Assembly (NCBI GenBank): GCA_017408395.1 | Contig: JAFQUQ010000048.1 | Location: 1 to 63,818 of the forward strand | Reading direction: 5' to 3' | Length of the DNA: 63,818 nucleotides | Source of the DNA: Oscillospiraceae bacterium | GTDB taxonomy: Bacteria; Bacillota; Clostridia; Oscillospirales; Ruminococcaceae | In this document: in pieces, positions 1 through 8,772 of the stretch | How the letters are laid out: every line of letters begins with the position of its first letter | How positions within the stretch are numbered: position 1 is the first letter of the stretch | Translations under genes and position numbers: made by a program | The notes under the pieces: model-generated | Database searches by the model: none | Told to the model about the DNA's origin: nothing | What the model saw: the letters and a program-made list of their open reading frames with translations, nothing else

Positions 1-468
1 ATTATCCGTGAAGACCTCATCAGAGATGACGTTCTCGCAGGCACACCTACAATGCTCAAGTGGAAGACACAGGCTGACAACGACAGCCTTTACAATACAC
101 CTCCTTGCTACGGCATCTACATCTGCGGCAAGGTATTCAAGTGGATCAAGAAGATGGGCGGTCTTGAAGCTATGAAGGCTCACAACGAAAAGAAGGCTGC
201 TATCCTCTATGATTTCCTCGACAGCTCCAAGCTCTTCAAGGGTACTGTTGAAAAGAAGGACCGTTCCCTCATGAACGTACCATTTGTAACAGGCAACGAG
301 GAACTCGACGCTAAGTTCGTTAAGGAAGCTAAGGCTGCTGGCTTTGAAAACCTCAAGGGTCACAGATCCGTTGGCGGTATGAGAGCTTCCATCTACAATG
401 CTATGCCAATCGAAGGCGTAGAAAAGCTTGTAGAATTTATGAAGAAGTTTGAAGAGGAAAACGCTTGA
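1..468 (+). CDS. serC: Phosphoserine aminotransferase, C-terminal part
   Basis: The gene enters from the left edge of the window, so only the last 155 residues are present. The visible part matches the C-terminal half of the PLP-dependent SerC family, including the stretches NTPPCYGIYICGKVFKW and SVGGMRASIYNAMP, the latter close to the family C-terminus. SerC converts 3-phosphohydroxypyruvate and glutamate to phosphoserine and 2-oxoglutarate in the cytoplasm. The catalytic lysine would lie upstream of the window. It is followed within a few bases by a small gene and then serA, so the serine pathway is encoded as an operon. The frame is open from base 1; an internal Met at 52 is not the start. 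Confidence 0.95.
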   Translation: MIREDLIRDDVLAGTPTMLKWKTQADNDSLYNTPPCYGIYICGKVFKWIKKMGGLEAMKAHNEKKAAILYDFLDSSKLFKGTVEKKDRSLMNVPFVTGNEELDAKFVKEAKAAGFENLKGHRSVGGMRASIYNAMPIEGVEKLVEFMKKFEEENA

Positions 469-470
469 TT

Positions 471-647
471 ATGGCAGAAAGATTCAAAGTAATATACAAG
501 CAGGGAGCATTAAATGTAATCGAAATATGGGTAGACACCGAAACAGGCGTTAACTATCTTTACCACAAGGACGGATATTCAGGCGGCCTTACTCCTTTGC
601 TTGACAGAGACGGAAAGCCTTTGATAACAAATGTTACTGAAAAGTAA
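471..647 (+). CDS. Small DUF6440-like protein between serC and serA
   Basis: A 58-residue protein starting at ATG 471, three bases after the serC stop; a TTG at 465 in the same frame overlaps that stop and is less likely. The sequence contains RFKVIYKQG, the stretch VDTETGVNYLYHKDGYSGGL and then TPLLDRDGKPLI. This is the pattern of small proteins that carry a 'conserved value obtained from a source' motif and are annotated as DUF6440. No membrane segment or signal peptide is visible. Its function is unknown. The tight packing between serC and serA indicates co-transcription, but such small proteins occur in many contexts, so a role in serine metabolism is not implied. Confidence 0.75.
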   Translation: MAERFKVIYKQGALNVIEIWVDTETGVNYLYHKDGYSGGLTPLLDRDGKPLITNVTEK

Positions 648-678
648 TCAAAAAAATATTACAGAGAGGTATACAGAA

Positions 679-1842
679 ATGTACAATATTTTAACTTTAA
701 ATAAAATTGCTTCCTGCGGCACAGATAAGTTCGATACCGCAAAGTACAACATCGTTGACAGCTGCGAAAATCCTGATGCTGTTATGGTTCGTTCCGCTTC
801 CATGCACGAAATGGAATTCGGCTCAAACCTTCTTGCTATCGCAAGAGCAGGCGCAGGCGTAAACAACATTCCTGTTGACAAGTGCGCTGAACAGGGTATC
901 TGCGTATTCAACACACCTGGCGCAAACGCTAACGCTGTTAAGGAGCTTGTTATTGCAGGTCTTCTCATTTCTTCCCGTAAGGTTCCCGAAGCTATGATCT
1001 GGGCACAGAGCCTCAAGGGCAACGGCGCAGAAGTTGGCAAGATGGTTGAAAAGGGCAAGTCTCAGTTTGCAGGTCCTGAAATTCTCGGTAAGACACTTGG
1101 TATCATCGGTCTTGGCGCTATCGGCGTTCTCGTTGCTAACGCAGCAGTTGCTCTCGGTATGAACGTTATCGGCTATGACCCATTCCTTTCTGTAAAGGCT
1201 GCTCTCGGTCTTGACCCAAGAGTAAAGGCAGTTGCAGACATCAAGGATATTTACGCTGCTTCCGATTATATCTCACTCCACATCCCATTCAACGCTGAAA
1301 CAAAGGGTACTATCAACAACGAAACAATCGCTATGATGAAGGACAACGTTCGTATCCTCAACTTTGCAAGAGGCGAACTGGTTGATTCCGACGCTATCAT
1401 CGCTGCTCTCGAAAACGGCAAGGTTGCAGCTTACGTTGTAGACTTCCCAAGCGATGAGATCCTCGGCGTAAAGAATGCAATTGCTATCCCACACCTCGGC
1501 GCATCTTCACCTGAATCCGAAGACAACTGCGCTAAGATGGCTGCTGATGAAATCATCGACTTCATCGAAAACGGCAACATCAGAAATTCCGTAAACTATC
1601 CTGACGCTGCACTTACTGCTGCAGGTACAAAGGTTTGCGTAATGCACAAGAATGTTCCTGCTGTTATCTCCGCACTTACAACAGTTCTCGGTGATGCAGG
1701 TATGAACATCGACAATATGCTCAACAAGTCCAAGAAGGACTATGCTTACACAATCCTTGACGTATCAGGCGATGTTAACGATGATATTGCTGCAAAGCTT
1801 GCTGCTGTTGATTCTGTAATCAAGGTAAGAGTTATCAAGTAA
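679..1842 (+). CDS. serA: D-3-phosphoglycerate dehydrogenase
   Basis: A 387-residue enzyme that oxidises 3-phosphoglycerate to 3-phosphohydroxypyruvate with NAD+, the first step of serine synthesis. The NAD-binding loop GLGAIG is at residues 144-149. The catalytic arginine lies in NFARGELVD and the catalytic histidine in IPHLGASSPESE. A C-terminal ACT domain begins near residue 318 (KVCVMHKNVPAVISAL). There is no additional intervening domain, so it is the short SerA type. ATG 679 is chosen because AGAGAGGT lies about 9 bases upstream; the in-frame Met at 631 is inside the previous gene. The AAG-rich, CTC-rich codon use is like the other highly expressed genes of the window (msmK-like ATPase, lysS, ppdK). 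The ACT domain suggests feedback control, but whether serine is the ligand is inferred. Confidence 0.95.
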   Translation: MYNILTLNKIASCGTDKFDTAKYNIVDSCENPDAVMVRSASMHEMEFGSNLLAIARAGAGVNNIPVDKCAEQGICVFNTPGANANAVKELVIAGLLISSRKVPEAMIWAQSLKGNGAEVGKMVEKGKSQFAGPEILGKTLGIIGLGAIGVLVANAAVALGMNVIGYDPFLSVKAALGLDPRVKAVADIKDIYAASDYISLHIPFNAETKGTINNETIAMMKDNVRILNFARGELVDSDAIIAALENGKVAAYVVDFPSDEILGVKNAIAIPHLGASSPESEDNCAKMAADEIIDFIENGNIRNSVNYPDAALTAAGTKVCVMHKNVPAVISALTTVLGDAGMNIDNMLNKSKKDYAYTILDVSGDVNDDIAAKLAAVDSVIKVRVIK

Positions 1843-1861
1843 GGTAATCATACTTAAATTC

Positions 1862-1894
1862 AAAAGGTCTTCTGCCGTAAACAGAAGACCTTTT
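1862..1894 (+). terminator. Intrinsic terminator after serA
   Basis: An AAAAGGTCTTCTG / CAGAAGACCTTTT stem with a 7-nt loop lies 20 bases past the serA stop and is followed by a T-rich tract. It closes the serC-serA operon. Confidence 0.85.
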
Positions 1895-1906
1895 CTTTGT
1901 GTAAAA

Positions 1907-1935
1907 AAGACCGCTGTCGTAAAGACAACGGTCTT
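1907..1935 (-). terminator. Intrinsic terminator after spoVS
   Basis: The stem AAGACCG / CGGTCTT with an inner TGTC/GACA pairing is followed on the minus strand by a run of T. It lies directly after the spoVS stop codon and back to back with the serA terminator. Confidence 0.75.
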
Positions 1936-1939
1936 AAAT

Positions 1940-2200
1940 TTATCTTGTTTCACAAATAAGCTTTATAGCTGTTCTTTCTTCGCCGTCAATGACAACGTTT
2001 GCAAAAGCAGGAACACAGATAAGATCCGTTCCCACAGGGGCAAGATAACCTCTTGCAATAGCGATAGCCTTTATTGCCTGATTTGCAGCGCCTGCACCAA
2101 CCGCCTGAACTTCAACAGAGCCATTTTCTCTGATAACGCTTGCAATAGCACCTGCAACGGAATTTGGTACCGATCTTGATGAAACTTTAAGAATTTCCAT
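1940..2200 (-). CDS. spoVS: Stage V sporulation protein S
   Basis: An 86-residue Alba-fold protein with the near-invariant SpoVS sequence (MEILKVSSRSVPNSVAGAI at the start, then AVGAGAANQAIKAIAIARGY). In Bacillus subtilis SpoVS is needed for spore coat assembly and dehydration. The same small protein is conserved in many non-sporulating bacteria, where its role is unclear and nucleic-acid binding is proposed from its fold. It lies downstream of ymdB on the same strand, as in Bacillus where the order is rny-ymdB-spoVS. Here, however, RNase Y is 48 kb away, and spoVS has its own promoter and a roughly 150-nt leader. Confidence 0.95.
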   Translation of the reverse strand: MEILKVSSRSVPNSVAGAIASVIRENGSVEVQAVGAGAANQAIKAIAIARGYLAPVGTDLICVPAFANVVIDGEERTAIKLICETR

Positions 2201-2405
2201 ACATAACCATCCTTTCGAGGCTTTGCTTATGTCAGGACCTGAGGAGAAAAGCCGGAATGCAAAACCTAAAGAAAAAACATTATTAGCGGCACATCATTGA
2301 ATTTACGCAGATAAATTCAACGCTCCACGTTAACACGCTAAACGCTGACTACATTATACACTGAATTACAAGAAATTGCAATAAATATGCATAAACTTTG
2401 TAATA
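2201..2405 (-). promoter_or_regulatory. spoVS promoter and structured leader
   Basis: On the minus strand there is a TTGCAA box (2381-2376), a 17-bp spacer and a TATAAT box (2358-2353). This predicts a transcript start near 2346 and a leader of about 145 nt before the ATG at 2200. The leader contains a 9-bp stem TTGAATTTA / TAAATTCAA with a TCTGCG loop, enclosed by AGCG/CGCT pairings. It ends in GAAAGGATGGTT before the start codon. I do not recognise a known riboswitch class. The gap also holds the 3' flank of ymdB and nothing that looks like a gene. Confidence 0.6.
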
Positions 2406-3173
2406 TTATCTAATAATTAAACGTTTTATGTTGTTAGCTTTGCCGAGTTTTTCGTCAAAAGATATTACGATTCCATTAATAAAAGGAGGGTTATCCGACT
2501 CAACAAATTTTACAGGGCAATGGAAGCGCTGTTTCTTTATGGCAAGCTCACTTTTTACCCCCAGAACGGATAATTCCGCACCGCACATTCCTGCGTCGGT
2601 GATGTATGCGGTATGGTCGGAAAGAATGGCTTCGTCGGATGTCTGAACGTGGGTGTGAGTGCCGATAACGGCGGTGACTCTGCCTGCAAGATACTGACCG
2701 AGAGCCTTTTTCTCGCTGGTAGCTTCTGCGTGGAAGTCAACGAAAATGTTAGGCGTGGAGATGTCCTCCAGAATTTTGTCGATAACGGTAAAAGGATTGT
2801 CAAGAGCTTCAAGATAGAGAGTACCCATAAGGTTTACAACAGCTATCTGAGTTCTGCCCATATCGTAAATGCATACTCCCCTGCCCACGTTTCCTTCGGG
2901 GAAGTTTGCAGGGCGGATGAGAAATTCGCACTCATCATAATAGTCCATAACCTCCTTGCGGCGGAAGCAATGGTTGCCTGTTGTGATAACGTCAACGCCC
3001 ATATTGAATAAATCCTTTGCGGACTGGGGGGTTATGCCGTTGCCTGTTGCGCTGTTTTCGCCGTTGACAACGGTAATGTCAATTGAGTGCTCCTTTTTGA
3101 TCGAAGCAATTTTTGAAGCGACGAAATCGCAGCCGTGACCGCCTACAATATCGCCGAGAAAAAGTAAATTCAT
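2406..3173 (-). CDS. ymdB: YmdB-type metallophosphoesterase
   Basis: A 255-residue protein of the TIGR00282 metallophosphoesterase family. The metal ligands are visible as GDIVG (residues 7-11), NGEN, TGNHC, DFHAEATSEK and GTHTHVQTSD, all intact. The Bacillus homologue hydrolyses 2',3'-cyclic AMP and affects biofilm and nanotube formation; the exact substrate here is inferred from the family. It is cytoplasmic with no signal peptide. It sits between recG and spoVS on the same strand. The link to RNase Y seen in Bacillus is broken in this genome. Confidence 0.93.
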   Translation of the reverse strand: MNLLFLGDIVGGHGCDFVASKIASIKKEHSIDITVVNGENSATGNGITPQSAKDLFNMGVDVITTGNHCFRRKEVMDYYDECEFLIRPANFPEGNVGRGVCIYDMGRTQIAVVNLMGTLYLEALDNPFTVIDKILEDISTPNIFVDFHAEATSEKKALGQYLAGRVTAVIGTHTHVQTSDEAILSDHTAYITDAGMCGAELSVLGVKSELAIKKQRFHCPVKFVESDNPPFINGIVISFDEKLGKANNIKRLIIR

Positions 3174-3232
3174 AAAGTAACCGTCCTTCCGTTTAAGTTC
3201 AGGATATGCTGACCAGTTTAATCAGCGTTTCC

Positions 3233-5269
3233 TTAAAGCGCTTCTGCCGCACCTGTGGAGAACATTCTGTCAATATCTGCCTTAAGCAGAGGGAATTCCG
3301 ACAGGTCGGGGCTTGCGGCGATAATGTCCTTTGCCGCAGACTGAGCCTTTGAAATTAGCTCCCTGTCCGACGCCACATCGGCAATTTTCATCTGAGGAAG
3401 ACCGTGCTGACGTTCACCGAAGAAGTCGCCTGCACCTCTCAGTTTAAGGTCGTACTCGGAAATTTTAAAGCCGTCCGAGGTTTCCGTCATAATTTTAAGA
3501 CGCTCCCTTGTATCATCATTGACCACCCCTGCGATAAGTATACAGTAGCTCTGAAAGCTTCCTCTGCCAACGCGTCCGCGAAGCTGGTGAAGCTGAGAAA
3601 GGCCGAAACGCTCGGCGTTTTCAATCATAATAATCGTTGCATTGGGGACGTCCACACCTACTTCAACAACGGTTGTTGCAACAAGCAGGTCGGTTTCCTT
3701 TTCCTTAAAAGAACGCATGACCTCGTCCTTTTCCGGGGCAGACATCTTGCCGTGGAGAATGCCTATGCGGTAATCGGAAAAAGCCTCACGTGAAATTTTC
3801 TCCGCATAGCTTGCAGCCGCCGCAAGCTCGCTTTCGCTTTCGTCGATCATAGGACAGATGATGTAAGCCTGCCGTCCCTCGTCAAGCTGTTTTTTTATAA
3901 AATTATATGCACGCTCACGGAGCTTTGATGTCACCGCAAAGGTTTCGATTTTCTGCCGTCCCTTGGGGAGTTCGTTCAGAACGGAAATATCAAGGTCGCC
4001 GTAAATTATAAGCGCAAGAGTTCTCGGAATAGGCGTTGCCGACATAACAAGACGGTGGGGATTTTCGCCCTTGTCTGCAAGCCGTGCACGCTGATTTACA
4101 CCAAAGCGGTGCTGTTCGTCCATTATAACAAGCCCCAGCTTTTTAAACTCGGTAGACTCGGAAATGAGAGCGTGAGTGCCCGTTACAACGTCAAATTCAC
4201 CTGCGGCGATCTGTGCGTTTATAAGCTTACGCTGTTTAGGCGGAATGGAGCCTGTAAGACAGCACACCTTTACACCAAGCGGAGAAAGCAGGTCGGTAAG
4301 GGTCTTGAAGTGCTGACGTGCTAAAATTTCCGTAGGTGCCATAAGTGCGGTCTGACAGCCGTTGCGCTGTGCAAAAAAGGCTGCCGCCGCCGCAACAGCG
4401 GTCTTTCCTGAGCCTACGTCGCCCTGAACGAGCCTGTTCATAGGATTTTCCCCGCACATATCAGCGATGATTTCCTTTGAAGCGGTAAGCTGTGCGTTTG
4501 TCATCTCAAAGGGCAGAGCCTTTGCAAACTCACAAAGCACCCTGTCATCGGCATTCATTTTACAGCCTGTCACGGTACGGTTATGATTTTTCATAAGGTG
4601 CATACCAAGCTGTAAGGTCAGCAGCTCATCAAAGGCAAGCCGTTTTTTAGCCATAAGCGCAATATTTGAGTCGGCAGGAAAGTGAATGTTCTGCAATGAA
4701 TATTCGTAAGCGGCAAGACTGTATTTCTGCCGCACAAAAGCAGGTATATGGTCAGCAAAGGAAGCGGTGTCAACGCTGTTTAAAGCCTGTGTAACGTTGG
4801 TAATGACCATATTCGAGGTCAGTCCTTCCGTCAGACTGTAAACGGGACGGAGCAGATTTTTTTCCTCCGCAGGAATAAAAAGAGGTGTGTTCATTTCCTT
4901 GCGTGTGAAATTTCCTGTGACTTTTCCCGAAAAAATGTACTCCTCCCCAAGCTTAAGAGCTTCGTAGGCAAAGCGGTTGTTGTAGAGAGTGATTGTAAGA
5001 TTGTCGCTGTCGTCCTTGGCAATGACCTTGTAAATAACAAGTCCCTTGCGTATTCTTGCGGCAGGCATCTTTTTAGTAACAAGCGCCCTGATAACAGCGT
5101 GTTCATTGACCTGTGCGTCTGCAACAGGGACAGGCGCAGAGTAGTCGGTGTACCCTCTGGGATAGTGCTCAAGGAGATTTCCCACGGTTTCAATGCCAAG
5201 CTTTTTGTAAAGCTCAGCACGTTTCGGACCGACTCCGCTTAATTCGGTTATAGGTGTGTTTATGTCCAC
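3233..5269 (-). CDS. recG: ATP-dependent DNA helicase RecG
   Basis: A 678-residue helicase that regresses stalled replication forks and processes recombination intermediates. An N-terminal OB-fold wedge domain covers roughly residues 55-150. The superfamily 2 motor follows, with Walker A GDVGSGKT, the DEQH box in MDEQHRFGVNQRARL, motif [12 protein letters not shown] and motif [11 protein letters not shown]. Its length is normal for the family. The start is a GTG at 5269. It lies between ftsH, from which it is separated by a strong hairpin, and ymdB, with a 59-bp gap. Confidence 0.96.
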   Translation of the reverse strand: MDINTPITELSGVGPKRAELYKKLGIETVGNLLEHYPRGYTDYSAPVPVADAQVNEHAVIRALVTKKMPAARIRKGLVIYKVIAKDDSDNLTITLYNNRFAYEALKLGEEYIFSGKVTGNFTRKEMNTPLFIPAEEKNLLRPVYSLTEGLTSNMVITNVTQALNSVDTASFADHIPAFVRQKYSLAAYEYSLQNIHFPADSNIALMAKKRLAFDELLTLQLGMHLMKNHNRTVTGCKMNADDRVLCEFAKALPFEMTNAQLTASKEIIADMCGENPMNRLVQGDVGSGKTAVAAAAAFFAQRNGCQTALMAPTEILARQHFKTLTDLLSPLGVKVCCLTGSIPPKQRKLINAQIAAGEFDVVTGTHALISESTEFKKLGLVIMDEQHRFGVNQRARLADKGENPHRLVMSATPIPRTLALIIYGDLDISVLNELPKGRQKIETFAVTSKLRERAYNFIKKQLDEGRQAYIICPMIDESESELAAAASYAEKISREAFSDYRIGILHGKMSAPEKDEVMRSFKEKETDLLVATTVVEVGVDVPNATIIMIENAERFGLSQLHQLRGRVGRGSFQSYCILIAGVVNDDTRERLKIMTETSDGFKISEYDLKLRGAGDFFGERQHGLPQMKIADVASDRELISKAQSAAKDIIAASPDLSEFPLLKADIDRMFSTGAAEAL

Positions 5270-5304
5270 AGTGCAGACCCCCTTTGCATTTTCTGTATTA
5301 AACA

Positions 5305-5333
5305 GGGGACGTCCCGTTTCATAGGACGTCCCC
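5305..5333 (-). terminator. Intrinsic terminator after ftsH
   Basis: A 10-bp perfect stem GGGGACGTCC / GGACGTCCCC with a 9-nt loop lies just past the ftsH stop, followed on the minus strand by TGTTT. It separates ftsH from recG. Confidence 0.8.
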
Positions 5334-5346
5334 TTTGCAAGTCTGA

Positions 5347-7347
5347 TTATTCTTTGTCTTCGGAATTTTCTGTGTCGGTTTCTTCGGTCTTGTCTTCTGC
5401 TGTTGTTTCAGCTTCGCTGACATTTTCCTCAGTTTCCGTTACAGCCTCTTCCTTGTTTTCTTCGGCAGGCTCTTCCTTGGATTTTCTCCAGTCAAGCTCA
5501 CCCTTCATAAGCTTTTCAAAGTCGTCGCCGTCGATCTTTTCGTTTTCGATAAGATATTCGGCAAGCTCTGTAACCTTGTCGGCGTGTTCTGTAAGAAGTG
5601 CGGTACACTCGTCGTAAGCCTTTGTAATAAGGTTCTTGATCTCCTCATCAATAAGGCTAGCGGTGCTTTCGCTGTAATTCTGGGTATGACCGTAATCTCT
5701 GCCGAGGAATACCTCGTTGTTGCCGCCGCCGTACTGAACGGGACCGAGCTTTTCAGAGAAGCCGTACTGTGTAACCATAGCTCTTGCACGCTTTGTAGCC
5801 TGCTGGATGTCGCCTGAAGCACCTGTGCATACGTCCTCAAAGTTAAGTGCTTCCGCAACACGTCCGCCCATTGTCATAACAATGTCCTGATACATTTTTC
5901 CCTTTGTAACGTGGGAATCGTCTGTATCGGGACGGCAGACAGTAAGACCTGCCGCCATACCTCTCTGAATTGTAGTAACCTGATGTACCTTTTCACATTC
6001 AGGGAGATAGTATGCCGCAACAGCGTGACCTGCTTCGTGGAAAGCAGTAATTCTTCTGTCTCTTTCAGTAACAACAGCGGATTTCTTTTCAGGACCCGCA
6101 ACAACTTTAAGTGTAGCCTCTTCGATGTCCTCTTCCGTAATGGACTTTCTGTCCTGTCTTGCGGCAAGGAGCGCAGCTTCGTTAAGAAGGTTTTCAAGGT
6201 CTGCACCTGTAAAGAACTGTGTGGTCTTAGCGATTACGTTAAGGTCAACATCGGGAGCAAGGGGCTTGTTCTTTGCGTGAACTCTAAGAATAGCCTCTCT
6301 GCCCTTTACATCGGGATAACCTACCATAACTTCTCTGTCGAAACGTCCCGGACGGAGAAGAGCAGGGTCGAGAATATCACGTCTGTTTGTAGCTGCAATA
6401 ACGATAACGCCTTCATTGCCCTCGAAGCCGTCCATTTCAACAAGGAGCTGGTTAAGGGTCTGTTCACGTTCATCGTGACCGCCGCCGAGACCTGCACCTC
6501 TCTGACGGCCCACTGCGTCGATTTCGTCAATAAAGATGATAGCAGGTGAATTTTTCTTTGCTGTTTCAAAAAGGTCTCTTACTCTTGAAGCACCTACGCC
6601 GACATAAAGCTCAACGAAGTCGGAGCCTGAGATCGAGAAGAAAGGAACGCCTGCTTCGCCTGCAACAGCCTTTGCAAGGAGTGTTTTACCTGTACCGGGA
6701 GGGCCCATAAGGAGAACGCCCTTAGGAATTCTTGCGCCGATTTCGGTGTACTTCTTAGGATTTTTAAGGAAGTCTACGATTTCGGTAAGCTCTTCCTTTT
6801 CCTCGTCTGCACCTGCAACGTCAGCGAAGGTATTCTTCTTGTTGGAGGTGTTCTTGACGTTTGCCTTGCTGAAGTTGTTGATTTTTCCTCCGCCGCCCAC
6901 CTGACGCATCATAAACAGGAACAGCGCCAGCATCATTACAATAATAATGATAGATGGGAGAAGCTGATAAAGCCAGGATGTGTTACGGATCTTGTAGTAT
7001 TCCATAACCAGCGGAGCGTCGGGGTGACGCTTGTTGTACTCCTGACGGTAATTTTCCTCGCCGTACTGTATTTCGTCGATGAAAAGGTTGACATTCGGTA
7101 CGGAATAGGTGATCTCCTTGGTCGTGCCGTCCTCGTTGATGACGGTCATATTAAGATCCCCCGTACCAAGGTCAAAGTTGAAGTTGCTGACCTGATAGTT
7201 GTCAAAGTAGCTCATAATTTCCGAATATTTATATTCGGAAGCGGTTTTTGTCGATTGCTTCATAAGCGCAACGATGAGAATCATAACGCCTACGATTGCA
7301 AGGACATAGATTATGAACCCTTTATTTGATGATTTTTTCGGACTCAT
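5347..7347 (-). CDS. ftsH: ATP-dependent zinc metalloprotease FtsH
   Basis: A 666-residue membrane-anchored AAA+ protease that degrades misfolded membrane proteins and some regulators. There are two N-terminal membrane segments (about residues 10-26 and 128-148) around an extracytoplasmic domain. Walker A is GPPGTGKT, Walker [16 protein letters not shown], and the zinc site is HEAGH. The last 50 or so residues are a Glu/Thr-rich acidic tail with no recognised domain. The ATG has no close ribosome binding site: AAAGGAGA lies 36 bases upstream, with a perfect 22-bp palindrome between it and the ATG. The order tilS-ftsH is common in Firmicutes. Confidence 0.97.
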   Translation of the reverse strand: MSPKKSSNKGFIIYVLAIVGVMILIVALMKQSTKTASEYKYSEIMSYFDNYQVSNFNFDLGTGDLNMTVINEDGTTKEITYSVPNVNLFIDEIQYGEENYRQEYNKRHPDAPLVMEYYKIRNTSWLYQLLPSIIIIVMMLALFLFMMRQVGGGGKINNFSKANVKNTSNKKNTFADVAGADEEKEELTEIVDFLKNPKKYTEIGARIPKGVLLMGPPGTGKTLLAKAVAGEAGVPFFSISGSDFVELYVGVGASRVRDLFETAKKNSPAIIFIDEIDAVGRQRGAGLGGGHDEREQTLNQLLVEMDGFEGNEGVIVIAATNRRDILDPALLRPGRFDREVMVGYPDVKGREAILRVHAKNKPLAPDVDLNVIAKTTQFFTGADLENLLNEAALLAARQDRKSITEEDIEEATLKVVAGPEKKSAVVTERDRRITAFHEAGHAVAAYYLPECEKVHQVTTIQRGMAAGLTVCRPDTDDSHVTKGKMYQDIVMTMGGRVAEALNFEDVCTGASGDIQQATKRARAMVTQYGFSEKLGPVQYGGGNNEVFLGRDYGHTQNYSESTASLIDEEIKNLITKAYDECTALLTEHADKVTELAEYLIENEKIDGDDFEKLMKGELDWRKSKEEPAEENKEEAVTETEENVSEAETTAEDKTEETDTENSEDKE

Positions 7348-7360
7348 ACGCTGTGTCTGC

Positions 7361-7382
7361 GCTTCTTTAAGCTTAAAGAAGC
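7361..7382 (-). promoter_or_regulatory. Perfect palindrome between ftsH ribosome binding site and start
   Basis: The 22-bp perfect palindrome GCTTCTTTAAGC + TTAAAGAAGC lies between the AAAGGAGA at 7391-7384 and the ftsH ATG at 7347. Folded as an RNA hairpin it would bring the ribosome binding site to about 14 bases from the ATG. It could also be a DNA operator. Confidence 0.55.
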
Positions 7383-7454
7383 ATCTCCTTTCATTATGTT
7401 TAAATTGTAATGCCTGAATTTAATCCAAAAGCACAATTTTAAAATCAGGAAGTG

Positions 7455-8771
7455 TCATTTTACACTTACTTCAAAATACCTGACGGTATTTTCATCTATT
7501 TTTACCCTGTCGGCAATGCCGAAGCCCTGCACCCATATTATGCCCTTTTCATCGGCAATTACGGGTACGAAGTCACGGATTTCCGCAGGATATTTTTCGT
7601 TCATAAGCTTTTTCAGACTGCTGGTGAAGGCTCTGTTTGCTCTTACATAACCGTCGCCGTCACGTCTGTTGCGAAGGACGATGTCACCTTGTATTTTATC
7701 ACAATCAAAACATTCGTTTGTGAATATTTTGTTAATATTATGGAATTTCTGCCCTTTTTCGCAGTTGTTTTGACTTATTATCACCGTTTTATCACAAAGA
7801 AACGGGTTTTCGCCGATTTGCAGAGGAGTATCCTCAAACTTTATACGGCACCCGCTGAGCCGCTTTATTTCAAGCCTGCCGTCTTTCGCAGCAGCATAAA
7901 CATCCTCTGAGAGATTGATTTTTCCGCCGTTTTTCAGCACAGCCTCCTCAATTGCGGCAACCCTTTCTCCGTTGACCTCAACGGAATTACCTTTGAGAAT
8001 TCTTATGATAACACGCCTGCGTATTGCAGGATGAAGCTGTCTTAAATCGTCATTTTCCGCTTTTTCGGCTTCCGTTTCAAGATAATCCGAGTCGGCGGCC
8101 AGATTTTCCGTCATACGTCTTATATTGCCCGTAAAACCGCCGTGAAGCTCCTCCATAAGAGGAATTATACGGTGGCGGATCTTATTGCGTGAATAATCGT
8201 CTGTCAGATTGGTGCTGTCGGTAACGAAATCCTGTCCAAGCTGTTCAAGATAGCTTTCAACTTCCTCACGAGTACAGTATATAAGGGGACGGATGATTTT
8301 ATCCCTTACAGGCGGGATTCCTGCAAGTCCTTTTATTCCCGTGCCCCGTGCAAGGTTGAAAATTACAGTTTCGGCACTGTCGTTAAGAGTGTGTGCGGTG
8401 GCGATTTTGCCGTCAAGACGGCTGAAAATTTCATACCGCAGGTTTCTCGCACCCTCCTCAACGGAAACTCCCTGAGCCTTTGCATAAGCGGCGGCGTCAA
8501 CTGTGTAAACCTTGCAGGGAATGTTTAAACGTGAGCAGAGATTTTCGCAGAAAAGCTGATCCCTGTCGCTTTCTTTCCCTCTTAAACTGTGGTTGATGTG
8601 TACGGCTTCAAGCTTAAAGCCGTACTCTCCTTTCAGACTGTTCAGCGCAAGCAGCAGAGAAACGCTGTCCGCACCGCCTGAAAGTCCCACATATACAGTA
8701 TTGACATTTTTAAGCATACAATGCTTTTCAGCCGCAAATTTTACATTATCCTCAAAATTCAAGTCAGTCAC
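7455..8771 (-). CDS. tilS: tRNA(Ile)-lysidine synthetase
   Basis: A 438-residue enzyme that ligates lysine to C34 of the CAU-anticodon isoleucine tRNA using ATP, so that AUA is read correctly. The P-loop SGGADS is at residues 30-35, followed by HINHSLRG and IATAHTLNDSAET, all typical of the N-type ATP pyrophosphatase fold. The C-terminal domain with LKKLMNEKYP and VIADEKGIIWVQGFGIADRV is present, so it is the full-length type. It starts with GTG at 8771, one base after the dnaB stop, which suggests translational coupling. Confidence 0.95.
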   Translation of the reverse strand: MTDLNFEDNVKFAAEKHCMLKNVNTVYVGLSGGADSVSLLLALNSLKGEYGFKLEAVHINHSLRGKESDRDQLFCENLCSRLNIPCKVYTVDAAAYAKAQGVSVEEGARNLRYEIFSRLDGKIATAHTLNDSAETVIFNLARGTGIKGLAGIPPVRDKIIRPLIYCTREEVESYLEQLGQDFVTDSTNLTDDYSRNKIRHRIIPLMEELHGGFTGNIRRMTENLAADSDYLETEAEKAENDDLRQLHPAIRRRVIIRILKGNSVEVNGERVAAIEEAVLKNGGKINLSEDVYAAAKDGRLEIKRLSGCRIKFEDTPLQIGENPFLCDKTVIISQNNCEKGQKFHNINKIFTNECFDCDKIQGDIVLRNRRDGDGYVRANRAFTSSLKKLMNEKYPAEIRDFVPVIADEKGIIWVQGFGIADRVKIDENTVRYFEVSVK

Positions 8772-8772
8772 C

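Noticed and set aside
2201-2350. A c-di-GMP or other known riboswitch before spoVS
   Set aside because: A GCAAAGCC string is present near the start codon, but the rest of the aptamer core is absent.
6321-6569. Minus-strand frame inside ftsH
   Set aside because: Shifted frame over a conserved ftsH region with no ribosome binding site and no recognisable protein.
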